The notes: generated by a model from the sequence alone, not told the origin. A DNA stretch of 40,822 bases from an uncultured Clostridia bacterium (GCA_947586855.1 CANPXV010000012.1:1-40822), one strand, 5' to 3'; numbered from the stretch's first letter, positions 8,283 through 16,445 are shown. Translations and numbers: made by a program.

Positions 8283-9149
8283 ATGCACATCAACAACGAA
8301 TGGAACGACTATCGAATAATTGCCACAGGCGACGGCGAAAAGCTGGAACGCTGGCAGGACGTGGTGCTGCTGCGCCCCGATCCGCAGGTCATCTGGCATG
8401 CCGCACGGCCGCTAAGCAGCGTTGCCCGACCCGATGCACGCTACATCCGCTCTTCCTCGGGCGGAGGCCATTGGGAGTACGCCAAGCAGCTGCCCGACAG
8501 TTGGGTGGTGGGTTGGCGTCAATTGCGCTTCAAGGTGCGCCCCATGAACTTCAAACACACGGGGCTTTTCCCCGAGCAGGCGGCCAATTGGGCGACCATG
8601 ATAGAGCTGATACGGGGAGCTAACCGCCCGATAAGCGTGCTCAACCTGTTTGCCTACACGGGCGGGGCCACCGTGGCATGTCTGTCCGCCGGTGCGTCGG
8701 TGTGCCATGTGGACGCCGCCAAGGGCATGGTGGAGCTTGCCAAGGAAAACGTCGGTCTGTCCCATTTGGAGGACAAGCCCGTCCGCTACATCGTGGACGA
8801 CTGCCGCAAGTTTGTCAAGCGAGAGCTGCGGCGGGGCAATCGCTACGACGCCATTGTGCTGGATCCGCCCAGCTTTGGCAGGGGCGCAAGCGGCGAAGAG
8901 TGGAAGTTGGAACGGGATATTTTCGATTTTTTGGCACTGTGCTCGCAGGTGCTTAGCGACAATCCGCTGTTTGTGCTGCTAAACAGCTACACAACGGGGT
9001 TGCAGCCGGCAGTGCTATCCAATTTGCTTACGCTGACAATGCCCCAAGGTAATGTGTGCAGCTACGAGGTTTGCCTGCCCACCGACGAGGGCGTGGTGCT
9101 GCCCTGTGGCGCAAGCGGTCTGTGGACAAAAGGAGAAAAAAATGAGTAG
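8283..9149 (+). CDS. Class I SAM-dependent methyltransferase, RlmI/RlmK-like
   Basis: A 288-residue cytosolic methyltransferase, probably acting on rRNA. The SAM-binding motif I is LNLFAYTGG near residue 122, an acidic residue follows in CHVDAAKG, and the catalytic-loop motif VLDPPSFG lies near residue 200. The WRQLRFKVRPMNFKHTGLFPEQAANW stretch before the fold is typical of the bacterial family annotated as rRNA large-subunit methyltransferase. It lacks an N-terminal PUA domain, unlike the other methyltransferase at 13339-14520. The ATG at 8283 has little SD and may be reached by coupling from ileS, 16 bases upstream; a TTG at 8268 is possible. It overlaps the RluA gene by 8 bases. The exact target base is unknown. 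Confidence 0.82.
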   Translation: MHINNEWNDYRIIATGDGEKLERWQDVVLLRPDPQVIWHAARPLSSVARPDARYIRSSSGGGHWEYAKQLPDSWVVGWRQLRFKVRPMNFKHTGLFPEQAANWATMIELIRGANRPISVLNLFAYTGGATVACLSAGASVCHVDAAKGMVELAKENVGLSHLEDKPVRYIVDDCRKFVKRELRRGNRYDAIVLDPPSFGRGASGEEWKLERDIFDFLALCSQVLSDNPLFVLLNSYTTGLQPAVLSNLLTLTMPQGNVCSYEVCLPTDEGVVLPCGASGLWTKGEKNE

Positions 9150-9927
9150 AAATTTCACAATGGACGACGTGGCAATTTTGCACGAGGACAACAGCATATT
9201 GGTGGTGGTCAAGCCGCAAAACATACCCTCGCAGGGGGACGCCAGCGGCGACTTGGACCTGCTTAGCCTGCTGAAACAGTACATCAAGGAAAAATACAAC
9301 AAATCGGGCAACGCCTATCTGGGTTTGGTGCACCGTCTGGACCGTCCCACGGGCGGCGTGATGGTGTTTGCCCGCAACAGCAAGGCCGCCGAGCGCCTCT
9401 CCAAGCAGATTGCCGAGGGCGAGATGACCAAGCAGTATCTCACCACGGTGGTGGGCTGCCCCAAGGAGCGCAAAGGCACCCTTGTCAACTATCTCAAAAA
9501 GAACGCCCTCACCAACAACGTCTACGTTGCCACCATGGGCGATACGGGCGCCAAGCGGGCGGAGCTGAGCTACGAGCTGTTGGAGCGCAGGGACAATTTG
9601 TCGCTGGTGCGTGTGCAGCTGGGCACGGGCCGCTCCCATCAGATAAGGGTGCAGTTTTCCGCAATCGGCTGCCCCGTTTTCGGCGATATGCGCTACGGCG
9701 GCGACGTGGTAAAGGGCTGCAATCTGGCCCTTTGGGCGTATCGGTTGGAGTTGGACCACCCCATCACCAAGGAGCATATGGTGTTTGTGGCCTATCCCCC
9801 GCAGGCCGAGCCTTGGCGCCGCTTTGATGTGGGCAAATATATGGAGTCATTTGCCGACCCCGACGACACCGAGGAGGACGGCGTGCCGCTGTACACCAAT
9901 CCGCAAACGGATATTGCCGACGACTGA
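9142..9927 (+). CDS. RluA-family RNA pseudouridine synthase
   Basis: A 261-residue enzyme that isomerises uridine to pseudouridine in rRNA or tRNA. The catalytic motif HRLDRPTGG is present, with the nucleophilic Asp at residue 67. The family's GRSHQIRVQFSAIGCPVFGD and a final LALWAYRLELDHP segment are also visible. No N-terminal S4 domain is present, as in the shorter RluA/RluC-type proteins. The start at 9142 is set by AGGAG at 9130-9134 and overlaps the methyltransferase stop. It is the last gene of the T-box operon. Only three bases separate it from the convergent transporter gene, so no terminator fits between the two genes. Confidence 0.92.
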   Translation: MSRNFTMDDVAILHEDNSILVVVKPQNIPSQGDASGDLDLLSLLKQYIKEKYNKSGNAYLGLVHRLDRPTGGVMVFARNSKAAERLSKQIAEGEMTKQYLTTVVGCPKERKGTLVNYLKKNALTNNVYVATMGDTGAKRAELSYELLERRDNLSLVRVQLGTGRSHQIRVQFSAIGCPVFGDMRYGGDVVKGCNLALWAYRLELDHPITKEHMVFVAYPPQAEPWRRFDVGKYMESFADPDDTEEDGVPLYTNPQTDIADD

Positions 9928-9930
9928 CCC

Positions 9931-10440
9931 TCACAGCAGCTTTGTTGCGGCCAGCACCGCCAATATGACGGCGGAAAACAGGTTGGTATGGCGCAAAACC
10001 ACACGCTTGGCCATCACTTGCCCCACGGCCACCATCAGATAGTGCGTCAGGGCAAACACAAGCGGCGTCACCCATTGCAGGTCGCCCGCCGCAAAGGACA
10101 AGTTGGCAATGGCGGCGTCCATGCCCACTGCCAGGCCTATCGTCAGGCACTCCGCTGTGGACACATCGCCGAGAGTGTGCGTGCGCTCTTCTTTTCGCAA
10201 CAGCGACAGCACCGCAAGCGTCAACAGCAATGCTGCGCCAAAGTAGTCGAAGGCTTGTTGTGATACCAGGCTCAGCGCCCTGCCCACAACAGACGCAGCC
10301 ACACACAGCAGCAGCGTTATCAGCGCCACGGCCGAGGGCAGCACAGTGGTGGGACGTTTGTTGAGCGACAGCGAAAACCCTGCCATAAAGCTATCCAACG
10401 ACACCGCAACAGCCGTTGCGGCCACGGTCAAAAATTTCAC
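9931..10440 (-). CDS. MntP/YtaF-family transporter
   Basis: A 169-residue integral membrane protein with about six hydrophobic helices. It has the two-fold repeated family motif: AVSLDSFMAGFSLSL in the first half and AVGMDAAIANLSFA in the second, with the conserved membrane Asp in each. MntP exports manganese; YtaF is a related sporulation membrane protein. The sequence alone does not separate them, and it is somewhat shorter than either. The start is GTG at 10440, preceded by AAAGGAG with a six-base gap. No yybP-ykoY manganese riboswitch was recognisable in the 150 bases upstream. It is convergent with the RluA gene. Confidence 0.8.
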   Translation of the reverse strand: MKFLTVAATAVAVSLDSFMAGFSLSLNKRPTTVLPSAVALITLLLCVAASVVGRALSLVSQQAFDYFGAALLLTLAVLSLLRKEERTHTLGDVSTAECLTIGLAVGMDAAIANLSFAAGDLQWVTPLVFALTHYLMVAVGQVMAKRVVLRHTNLFSAVILAVLAATKLL

Positions 10441-10562
10441 AAGTATCTCCTTTGCGTTCTCTCGTGAGGGGGTGTACGTCCCTGTTTATCTGTATGAAAA
10501 TCGCCCAAAATGTGTTTTTGAGCGAAAATTTTTGCAAATCATTTTTTATAATTATCAATTAG

Positions 10563-10591
10563 TTGACAATCCCGACAAATAAATGTAAAAT
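10563..10591 (+). promoter_or_regulatory. Promoter of the secreted-protein gene
   Basis: TTGACA at 10563-10568 and TAAAAT at 10586-10591, spacer 17 bp. The leader of about 100 bases contains the hairpin at 10670-10684. Confidence 0.82.
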
Positions 10592-10669
10592 ATCCCTATA
10601 TGCGGTGATATGTCGCTACTTTCGGTATGTCATTTTGACGTACGGGCGGCCGCCGTTTTAGGACAAGTT

Positions 10670-10684
10670 GGACGCTGAGCGTCC
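10670..10684 (+). other. Leader hairpin next to the SD site
   Basis: GGACGC, TGA loop, GCGTCC: a perfect six-pair hairpin ending three bases before GGAGG (10688-10692) of the gene at 10697. It could stabilise the 5' end or affect ribosome access. No regulator is suggested by the sequence. Confidence 0.55.
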
Positions 10685-10696
10685 TTCGGAGGAACA

Positions 10697-12313
10697 ATGA
10701 AGAGATTTTTGAGTATTTTGATAGCATTTGCGCTGCTGATCAGTCTGTTTACTGTTGCGGCAGTGGCTTTTGCTGAGGAACCGAGCGGCGGCGAGCCGTC
10801 CCCTGCTCCCGAGACGGAACGCGAAGTGGGCTTTGATTTTGCCAAATTCAAAGGCTACGTCATGGATCGCATGGACGACGAGGGCGAGGCCGACGGTCAG
10901 GATTTCTATCTGGAAATGAGCCGCTCCTTTATGTTTGCCAACAAATGGTGGAACGACGCCAACAAGGTGCACGAAATTTTCCCCGGCATCAACTACACCA
11001 GATTGTCCGCAGAGGACACCACCGACAAGGCCAAGCACAAGGTAACCTACGTTATAGATGGCTCTGCCGAGGGCGAAAGGGCACCCACAGTGGACGAAAA
11101 CGGCTACGCCGAGACGGCTCACTACAAGCTGGGCAGCGCACCCAAGGCCGCCGAGGGCAAGTTCTTTAACGGTTGGTTGGTCAGCTACGACGGACAGCCC
11201 GATTGGAGCACGGATATCCACTACAAGGCAGGCGACGAGATCGCCATACCCGCAGCCGACGTCACCGTCACGGCAACCTGGGTGGACAGCGAGGATGACG
11301 TGTCCCTCCGCCCCGCCGACGACGTGATTTATCTGCTGTATGTTTCCAGCAGCGGATCCACCACGCAGGATATGAAGGATTGGAGCCGTTGCCTTGTCAC
11401 AAGCACGTTCAGCCTCACCAGCAGCGGACCGTGGAGCTTCCGCTTTGCAGTGGTGGACGGCGAAAAGGCCGGCGAGTCGGGCTACTCCTTCGACGAAAAG
11501 GATATGCTTGCCACCTCGTTTGACGCTGCGCAAAAGGTGATTGACGACGCCAACGCCGCCAGCACCGCAGTAAACAACGACGATGTGGATGCAGTAGACG
11601 GCACGATGACCTTCCGCACCAAGGATACCACCGCACCGCAAGTGGATCTGTCCTCCACGCAGAAGACCAAAGTTACCGACGGCTTGACCGTGGGCACAAC
11701 CTACTCTATCTCCACCTCGCTGGATATCACCGACGCTTCGGGCACAACAGTTACCTACCTTGTGTACAAAAAGGTGGCCGACGGCACCGAGGGTGCAACG
11801 GACGGCTGGCTGCAAATCTATGACAGCAACACCCGCAAGGTGACCGAGGGCTACGAAACGTCGTCCGACGGCACCAACGCCAAGGGCTGCATCTCTACCA
11901 GCGGCGTCATCACCCCGATTGACGAGGACGTCACGGGCGAAAATGTGTACAAGATTGTCTACTCCGTCAAGGATACCTATGGCAACAAGGGCGTCAAGGT
12001 GACAGCAGCCGGCGAAACGGCCTCCACAGAGGAGTTCCACCCCGAAATGCTGCTCAAAGTAAACGCCGCCCCCGTCAACGGCGAGACGGCCACAAGTATC
12101 GAGGCCTGGAAGATTGTACTGTACGTGATTGCAGGTCTGTCCGCAGTGGGTATCATCGTGTTGCTGTGCGTCAATCCCAAACCCCAAACGGCCGACGCCC
12201 GCTACAACGCCAATGCAGCCGATAACGCTCAACCCGCCGATACCGAGACCCCTGCCGAAAATTCCGTTGAAGAAACGGCACCCACCGACGACGGCGACGA
12301 CTCCGTAAAATAA
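10697..12313 (+). CDS. Secreted, membrane-anchored surface protein with Listeria-Bacteroides-repeat-like domain
   Basis: The product is 538 residues. A signal peptide (KRFLSILIAFALLISLFTVAA, cleavage near AFA-EE) is followed by an acidic extracellular region. Residues about 115-195 look like an InlB/Flg_new repeat domain (KVTYVIDG...FNGWLVSYDG...ADVTVTATW). A further beta-rich, Thr/Ser-rich region follows, and a membrane helix lies near 473-492 with a 46-residue acidic cytoplasmic tail. It thus appears anchored at its C-terminus rather than by sortase; I see no LPxTG. It has its own promoter and terminator, so it is a single-gene unit. SD GGAGG lies just upstream of the ATG. Adhesion or sensing is possible, but the function is unknown. 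Confidence 0.75.
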   Translation: MKRFLSILIAFALLISLFTVAAVAFAEEPSGGEPSPAPETEREVGFDFAKFKGYVMDRMDDEGEADGQDFYLEMSRSFMFANKWWNDANKVHEIFPGINYTRLSAEDTTDKAKHKVTYVIDGSAEGERAPTVDENGYAETAHYKLGSAPKAAEGKFFNGWLVSYDGQPDWSTDIHYKAGDEIAIPAADVTVTATWVDSEDDVSLRPADDVIYLLYVSSSGSTTQDMKDWSRCLVTSTFSLTSSGPWSFRFAVVDGEKAGESGYSFDEKDMLATSFDAAQKVIDDANAASTAVNNDDVDAVDGTMTFRTKDTTAPQVDLSSTQKTKVTDGLTVGTTYSISTSLDITDASGTTVTYLVYKKVADGTEGATDGWLQIYDSNTRKVTEGYETSSDGTNAKGCISTSGVITPIDEDVTGENVYKIVYSVKDTYGNKGVKVTAAGETASTEEFHPEMLLKVNAAPVNGETATSIEAWKIVLYVIAGLSAVGIIVLLCVNPKPQTADARYNANAADNAQPADTETPAENSVEETAPTDDGDDSVK

Positions 12314-12325
12314 CATTTGCACGCA

Positions 12326-12355
12326 AAAAGCGTCGAGCATATGCCCGACGCTTTT
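12326..12355. terminator. Bidirectional terminator between convergent genes
   Basis: AAAAGCGTCG (12326-12335) and CGACGCTTTT (12346-12355) form a perfect ten-pair stem with a 10-base loop. A T-rich tract follows on the plus strand and a T run (12325-12329 as A on plus) on the minus, so it can serve both the secreted-protein gene and the NagA-like gene. Confidence 0.85.
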
Positions 12356-12367
12356 ATTTTGTGTATT

Positions 12368-13342
12368 TCAGCCGAAAATGATAAAGTCTGCGTGTTTGCC
12401 CACCTCTATCGTGCCGATGAGGCTGCTCATGTTCACCAGCCGTGCAGGGTTCACCGTCCACAGCTTGATGGCGTCCGTCAGCCCTTTGTCGCAGTGGGTA
12501 ACAACGTTTGCCAGCCCCTGATATGCGTCGGCGGTGTCGGCGGTTATGCCCACCAATTTGTCGCTTGGCTTCGTCTTGCACAGCAGCTTCATTGCCGATG
12601 GCGACAGGTGAGACGGGTCAAACACCGCCATGCAGAAGCAGTCGTGCAGCAGTGCCCCGCCGCAAAGCCCTGCGTCCCGTGCGGTAAAGGGGGACATGTT
12701 GTTGCCCCAATCGGTAACGCATTTTGCGCCGACGTCCAGCGCCTTTTGCAGGGTGGCCTCGTCGGCCATGCTGTGCCCCAGCGACACGGTCACACGGCTG
12801 TCCGTCAGCTCGGATATAAAGGGCAGCGCATCGGGCAGTTCGGGCGCCACCGTCACCAGCCTGATTTTGCCCTCGGCCGCTCGCTGATATTGCATAAATT
12901 TGTCCATAGAGGGCTTTTGCAGCAGTTCCGACGGGCGATCGGTGCACTGCGGCGCCACAAACGGCCCGTCCAGATGTATGCCCTTGATTTCGGGATAGTC
13001 CTTGGACAACTTGACGATCAATTGCAGTTGGCGCAGCAAGTTGGCGTCGGTATCGGCTTTGAGGGTGGCAAACACCGTCCCCACGCCGTGCGCAATGTAA
13101 AACTCCACAATACTCTTCATTTCCGCCTCGTTGGCGGTGTTGAAGTCTTGCCCGTTTGCGCCGTAGCTGCACAGATCCACCAACGCAGGCAGCAGATAGC
13201 GATTGGCGCAATCCACCGTCTCCGTCTGTTCATCGGGCACAATGTCGGGGGCGATTTCTATTATCCGCCCGTGGTTTGCCGCAATGTCCGTCTTTATCAG
13301 CCTGTCGCCCACAAGCGCACGGCCGTTTTTGTAAACTATCAT
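12368..13342 (-). CDS. NagA-like amidohydrolase with altered active site
   Basis: The 324-residue protein has the fold signature of N-acetylglucosamine-6-phosphate deacetylase: PALVDLCSYGANG, GIHLDGPFVAP, VTVAPELP, VSLGHSMADE and a final VNPARLVNM..IGTIEVGKHADFIIFG. Against E. coli NagA the key positions differ. The metal-ligand Glu of HLEGP is Asp125. The first ligand His is kept (H190 of GHS). The second His of THLYNAM is Asp211 (TDWGNNM). The catalytic Asp of VTDA falls on Ala268 or shifts by one. The LSGS-containing loop is missing, which accounts for much of the shorter length (382 in E. coli). Deacetylase activity is therefore doubtful. The ATG overlaps the stop of the upstream methyltransferase gene (ATGA), implying coupled translation, with a GGGAGG site before it. 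Confidence 0.75.
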   Translation of the reverse strand: MIVYKNGRALVGDRLIKTDIAANHGRIIEIAPDIVPDEQTETVDCANRYLLPALVDLCSYGANGQDFNTANEAEMKSIVEFYIAHGVGTVFATLKADTDANLLRQLQLIVKLSKDYPEIKGIHLDGPFVAPQCTDRPSELLQKPSMDKFMQYQRAAEGKIRLVTVAPELPDALPFISELTDSRVTVSLGHSMADEATLQKALDVGAKCVTDWGNNMSPFTARDAGLCGGALLHDCFCMAVFDPSHLSPSAMKLLCKTKPSDKLVGITADTADAYQGLANVVTHCDKGLTDAIKLWTVNPARLVNMSSLIGTIEVGKHADFIIFG

Positions 13343-14520
13343 ATGACGACCTCCCTGTCGCAAATTCTCAGCACGTAGCATTTGAGGTAGTGGGCCTCGT
13401 CTGCGCACAGCAAAGTGGGGTGATCGGCCCCCTGCGAGCGCACCTCGACGCATTGCACCCGTCTGCCGCTGCGTTTGGCGCACGCCGACAGCATTTTTTC
13501 AAAGGCCGCCTGCGTCACAAAGTGAGAGCAGCTGCACGTCATCAGATAGCCGCCGTCCCTCACCAGCTTCATCGCCAGCGTGTTGATGTCGGCGTAGCCG
13601 TGCAGTGCGTCCGCCGTTTCGTTGGCCGATTTGGTAAAGGCGGGCGGGTCCAGCACAACGCAGTCGAACAGGCGTTTTTCGCTGTTATAGCTGCGCAGCA
13701 ATTCAAATACGTCCGCACACACCGTTGTGATGTTGGTCAGGCCGTTCAGTTGGACGTTATATTGCACGTTGTCCAGCGCCGTTTGCGATATGTCCGCCGC
13801 CGTGACGTGCGTGGCAGTGGTGGCCGCATTCAGCGCAAATCCGCCGCTGTTGCAAAAGCAATCCAGCGTTTGCCCCGTGGCATACCGACGCAACGCCAGT
13901 CTGTTGTCCTTTTGGTCGAGAAAATAGCCCGTTTTTTGCCCGTGGCGCACATCAACGGCCATTTTCAGCCCGTTTTCTTCGATTTGCACCCATTCGGGCA
14001 CCTCGCCGAACAGCACGCCCGTTTCCTCTGGCAGGCCCTCCTTTTGGCGGGTGGGTATGTCCGACCGCTCGAAAATGCCATTTGGCGCAAATTCCTTTAC
14101 CAATGTGTCCACAACAAATTTTTTGCGTTGATACATGCCCAACGTGCCGATTTGCACGCACAACACGTCGGCATATTTGTCCACCACAAGCCCGGGCAGG
14201 CCGTCCGCCTCGGCAAAAACCGCACGATAGCAGTTGTCGTAGCCCAACCGCCGCCGCATTTCATGGGCCTGATGTATGCGCTCTGCCAGCACCGCCTCGG
14301 CGTCCTCTCGTCCGTTGCGGATAAAGATCCGCACCAAAATTTTGGATGCGTGGTTGACAAACCCGCTACCGACATACCGCCCGTCGCAGGTGCAGACGGT
14401 GACAAGGCTGCCGTTTTTGTCCTTGCCCTCTATCCTGGCGACCTCGTTGGCGTACACCCACGGGTGCCCGTCGATAATGCGCCGTTCTTCGCCCTTTTTG
14501 AGATAAATTTTGTAAGCCAT
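13339..14520 (-). CDS. rlmI: RlmI-type 23S rRNA (cytosine-5) methyltransferase
   Basis: A 393-residue enzyme of the RlmI family, which makes m5C1962 in 23S rRNA of E. coli. The N-terminal PUA-type RNA-binding domain is visible (YLKKGEERRIIDGHPWVYANEV), followed by the EEHEMR-like middle domain (GLPGLVVDKYADVLCVQ). The C-terminal Rossmann methyltransferase has DCFCNSGGFALNAA (SAM) and VVLDPPAFTKS (catalytic loop), and a late MTCSCSHFV motif. I start at ATG 14520, where the PUA domain begins, preceded by AAGGG. The reading frame stays open further upstream, but that part lies across the -10 region. The promoter at 14591-14619 drives it together with the NagA-like gene. Confidence 0.9.
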   Translation of the reverse strand: MAYKIYLKKGEERRIIDGHPWVYANEVARIEGKDKNGSLVTVCTCDGRYVGSGFVNHASKILVRIFIRNGREDAEAVLAERIHQAHEMRRRLGYDNCYRAVFAEADGLPGLVVDKYADVLCVQIGTLGMYQRKKFVVDTLVKEFAPNGIFERSDIPTRQKEGLPEETGVLFGEVPEWVQIEENGLKMAVDVRHGQKTGYFLDQKDNRLALRRYATGQTLDCFCNSGGFALNAATTATHVTAADISQTALDNVQYNVQLNGLTNITTVCADVFELLRSYNSEKRLFDCVVLDPPAFTKSANETADALHGYADINTLAMKLVRDGGYLMTCSCSHFVTQAAFEKMLSACAKRSGRRVQCVEVRSQGADHPTLLCADEAHYLKCYVLRICDREVVI

Positions 14521-14590
14521 AAACCCTTGTTGCGGCGGATTTTTGTGCACAGATGCGCCAACTTGCCGCCGAGAAGTAAATTCACAAACA

Positions 14591-14619
14591 ATTATATACC
14601 ACTCGCACAAAAAAAGCAA
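14591..14619 (-). promoter_or_regulatory. Promoter of the rlmI operon
   Basis: On the minus strand TTGCTT (14619-14614) and TATAAT (14596-14591), spacer 17 bp. The -35 hexamer lies inside the stem of the terminator at 14612-14637. Confidence 0.8.
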
Positions 14620-14637
14620 CCCGCATCAGGGTTGCTT
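14612..14637 (-). terminator. Terminator after the cysteine desulfurase gene
   Basis: AAGCAACCC (14614-14622) and GGGTTGCTT (14629-14637) form a nine-pair stem with a six-base loop. The minus-strand transcript continues with a run of T. It lies about 217 bases beyond the desulfurase stop. Confidence 0.82.
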
Positions 14638-14720
14638 GTATTTTGTATATATGGCAAATGTTGAAAAAGAAAAATATATAGAAAAAATCTATTCTCATTA
14701 CGATTTGCCTTGAAACCGCC

Positions 14721-14817
14721 TTGCCGCACTTCGCCGGTGGGGCCACCTCGCCGCACCTTGCCGGTGGTGCCACCTCGCCGCACCTCGCCGGTGGGGCCAC
14801 CTCGCCGGTGGGGCAAG
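14721..14817. repeat. 27-bp tandem repeat, GC-rich hairpin family
   Basis: Three 27-base units (14721-14747, 14748-14774, 14775-14801), each of the form TCGCCGCACCTCGCCGGTGG followed by GGCCACC with one to three changes, plus a partial unit to 14817. CCACC and GGTGG segments pair to give hairpins. Related hairpins occur at 22436-22467 and 36273-36287. The rest of the 14521-14853 gap holds the rlmI promoter and the terminator, and otherwise AT-rich sequence with no gene. Confidence 0.85.
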
Positions 14818-14853
14818 TTGGGGAAGTTTACTACATAATAATTATAGCTTTGC

Positions 14854-15987
14854 TCACACGGACGTTTTGGCCAGCAGTTCCACGGCGTTCAGCAGCGAAA
14901 AACACTCTTCTTTGGCGGTAACGCAGCTCACTGACGCCCTCACAACGCCCTGTTCGAGGGTGCCAAGGTACTTGTGCATCAGCGGTGCGCATTGCAATCC
15001 GCCCCTCACGGCGATGTCGTACTGTTCGGACAGTGCGTCGGCTATCTCGGCGCTGTCCCTGCTGCCCACATTAAAGGCGACAATGCCGCTGGCGTTGGGC
15101 TGCGAGTACACCTTGACGCCCCGTATCTTTTGCAGACCCTGTTGCAGCGTTTGTTGCATTTCCGTCACGGTGGCGCTGTTTTGCCGCCAATTTGCCAGCC
15201 ACCAATCTATCCCTGCGCTCATGGCCAATATGGCGGGGCAGGGCAGGGTGCCGCTTTCCAGACAGTCGGGCACGGTGGTGGGCTGATAGTACAGGTGACT
15301 TTCCGTCCCCGTCCCGCCAAATGTGATGGGGCGAGGTATGCAACGTTTGCCGAATATCAGTGCTCCCGCCCCCTGCATGGCGTGCAGCCCCTTGTGGGCG
15401 CCAATCGCCACCATATCCACATTGCATTTGTCCATATCCAGCGGCAGATACCCCACGCTTTGGGCGCAATCCACCAGCAATTTTACGTTGCGGCGTCGGG
15501 TCATGCGTCCGATGGCGGCCACGTCCTGCGCCTTGCCCGTGACGTTGCTTACGTGGGACAGGCACACCAGATATGTGTTTGGGCGCAGCAGCCTTTCCAC
15601 CTCCTCGGCGGTGACGACCCCGTTGGCGTTGGGTTGCGCCACCGAAACCTCGGCATAACCCTTCTTTTTGAGCTGCATCACGGGCCGCAACACCGAGTTG
15701 TGCTCGGTGGCGGATATGACGATGTGCCCCCTTTGCGCCGTGCCCAAAATGGCCAGATTGAGTGCAGCGGTGCAGCCCGAGGTGAACGCCACATGAAGTT
15801 CGCTGTCGTTGTTGAACACCAGATGCAGCTTTCTGCGTGCGTCGTACAGCCGCTGTTGCAGGGCCAGCGCCTGCTTGTTGCCACTGCGATTGGGATTGTA
15901 GGGATACAGCGTCAGGCTGTCCCGCACGGCGTCCAGCACCTGTTGCGGCTTGTAGTTTGTGGTGGCGGCGTTGTCCAGATATATCAT
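14854..15987 (-). CDS. Cysteine desulfurase family protein (class V aminotransferase fold)
   Basis: A 377-residue PLP enzyme expected to release sulfur (or selenium) from cysteine (selenocysteine) as a persulfide. The PLP Lys is K199 in GAHKGLHAMQG. H96 (TEHNS) stacks on the cofactor and D173 (VDCAQS) contacts the ring nitrogen. The likely persulfide Cys is C333 in VRGGLQCAPLMHK, near the C-terminus as in group II enzymes. Start MIYLDNAATT at 15987, after GGAG. A TATAAT at 16032-16027 on this strand is a possible -10, but I see no good -35. It is divergent from the DUF3343 gene, a frequent partner whose product is proposed to carry the S or Se. The terminator is at 14612-14637. Confidence 0.9.
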   Translation of the reverse strand: MIYLDNAATTNYKPQQVLDAVRDSLTLYPYNPNRSGNKQALALQQRLYDARRKLHLVFNNDSELHVAFTSGCTAALNLAILGTAQRGHIVISATEHNSVLRPVMQLKKKGYAEVSVAQPNANGVVTAEEVERLLRPNTYLVCLSHVSNVTGKAQDVAAIGRMTRRRNVKLLVDCAQSVGYLPLDMDKCNVDMVAIGAHKGLHAMQGAGALIFGKRCIPRPITFGGTGTESHLYYQPTTVPDCLESGTLPCPAILAMSAGIDWWLANWRQNSATVTEMQQTLQQGLQKIRGVKVYSQPNASGIVAFNVGSRDSAEIADALSEQYDIAVRGGLQCAPLMHKYLGTLEQGVVRASVSCVTAKEECFSLLNAVELLAKTSV

Positions 15988-16092
15988 TTTTTTGTTCTCC
16001 GTACACTTTTTTTGCACAAATTCAATATTATATTTTATGGGTAAAACTCGGCGGTATGTCACAGCAAGGCGCTTTTACATAAGGAGCAAACT

Positions 16093-16341
16093 ATGCAATA
16101 TGTTTTAGCTGTCTACCGTTCGAGAACCGTCGCTTTCAGATCATACCGCTCGCTGCTGGACAGGGGCGTGACGTGCGCATTGGTGTCCACTCCCCGCAGT
16201 GCAGGGGCAGGGTGCGGCTTATCCGTCAAGCTGTCCTCGGCAGATTGGCCCGGCGTGCGCCCCCTTTTGGAGAACGAAACGCTTGTGGGATTCTTTTTGT
16301 ATCGCAGCACGCTGTACGGCGGCACGCTTACCCGCCTATGA
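16093..16341 (+). CDS. DUF3343 putative Se/S carrier protein
   Basis: An 82-residue protein matching DUF3343: a YVLAVYRSRTVAFRSYRSLL opening helix, a beta strand leading to TPRSAGAGCGLSVKL, and a short C-terminal half ending in FFLYR. The single conserved Cys is C41 of GCGL, proposed in this family to hold sulfur or selenium. The start is fixed by AAGGAG at 16081-16086. It lies head to head with the cysteine desulfurase gene, 105 bases apart, which fits donor-acceptor roles. No selenocysteine insertion genes (selA, selB, selD) are in this window, so sulfur and selenium cannot be told apart. The nth promoter begins 16 bases after its stop. Confidence 0.88.
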   Translation: MQYVLAVYRSRTVAFRSYRSLLDRGVTCALVSTPRSAGAGCGLSVKLSSADWPGVRPLLENETLVGFFLYRSTLYGGTLTRL

Positions 16342-16356
16342 AAGGTGTGCAAACTG

Positions 16357-16385
16357 TTGAAAATTTGCGGCGGATAGGGTATAAT
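16357..16385 (+). promoter_or_regulatory. Promoter of the nth-obgE operon
   Basis: TTGAAA at 16357-16362 and TATAAT at 16380-16385, spacer 17 bp. The start of transcription is near 16392, about 54 bases before nth. Confidence 0.82.
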
Positions 16386-16390
16386 GTAGT

Positions 16391-16422
16391 CGGTGGAGCT
16401 TTCACCGAGGGCATTGTACCCT
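16391..16422 (+). other. Two tandem hairpins in the nth leader
   Basis: CGGTG (16391-16395) pairs with CACCG (16403-16407), and AGGG (16408-16411) with CCCT (16419-16422). A CCCTTTTT tract follows. This resembles a weak attenuator but the stems are short; it may simply be leader structure. Confidence 0.35.
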
Positions 16423-16445
16423 CCCTTTTTGTCGGGACAAAGTTT

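Noticed and set aside
10441-10600. Possible yybP-ykoY manganese riboswitch upstream of the MntP-like gene
   Set aside because: None of its conserved elements could be recognised, and no minus-strand promoter leaves room for a full aptamer.
12368-13342. Loss of the HxH motif as proof that the NagA-like protein is inactive
   Set aside because: E. coli NagA itself lacks HxH at this place (QLNG); only the Glu, second His and catalytic Asp changes are informative.
14721-14817. CRISPR array
   Set aside because: Units are directly adjacent without unique spacers, and no cas genes are present.
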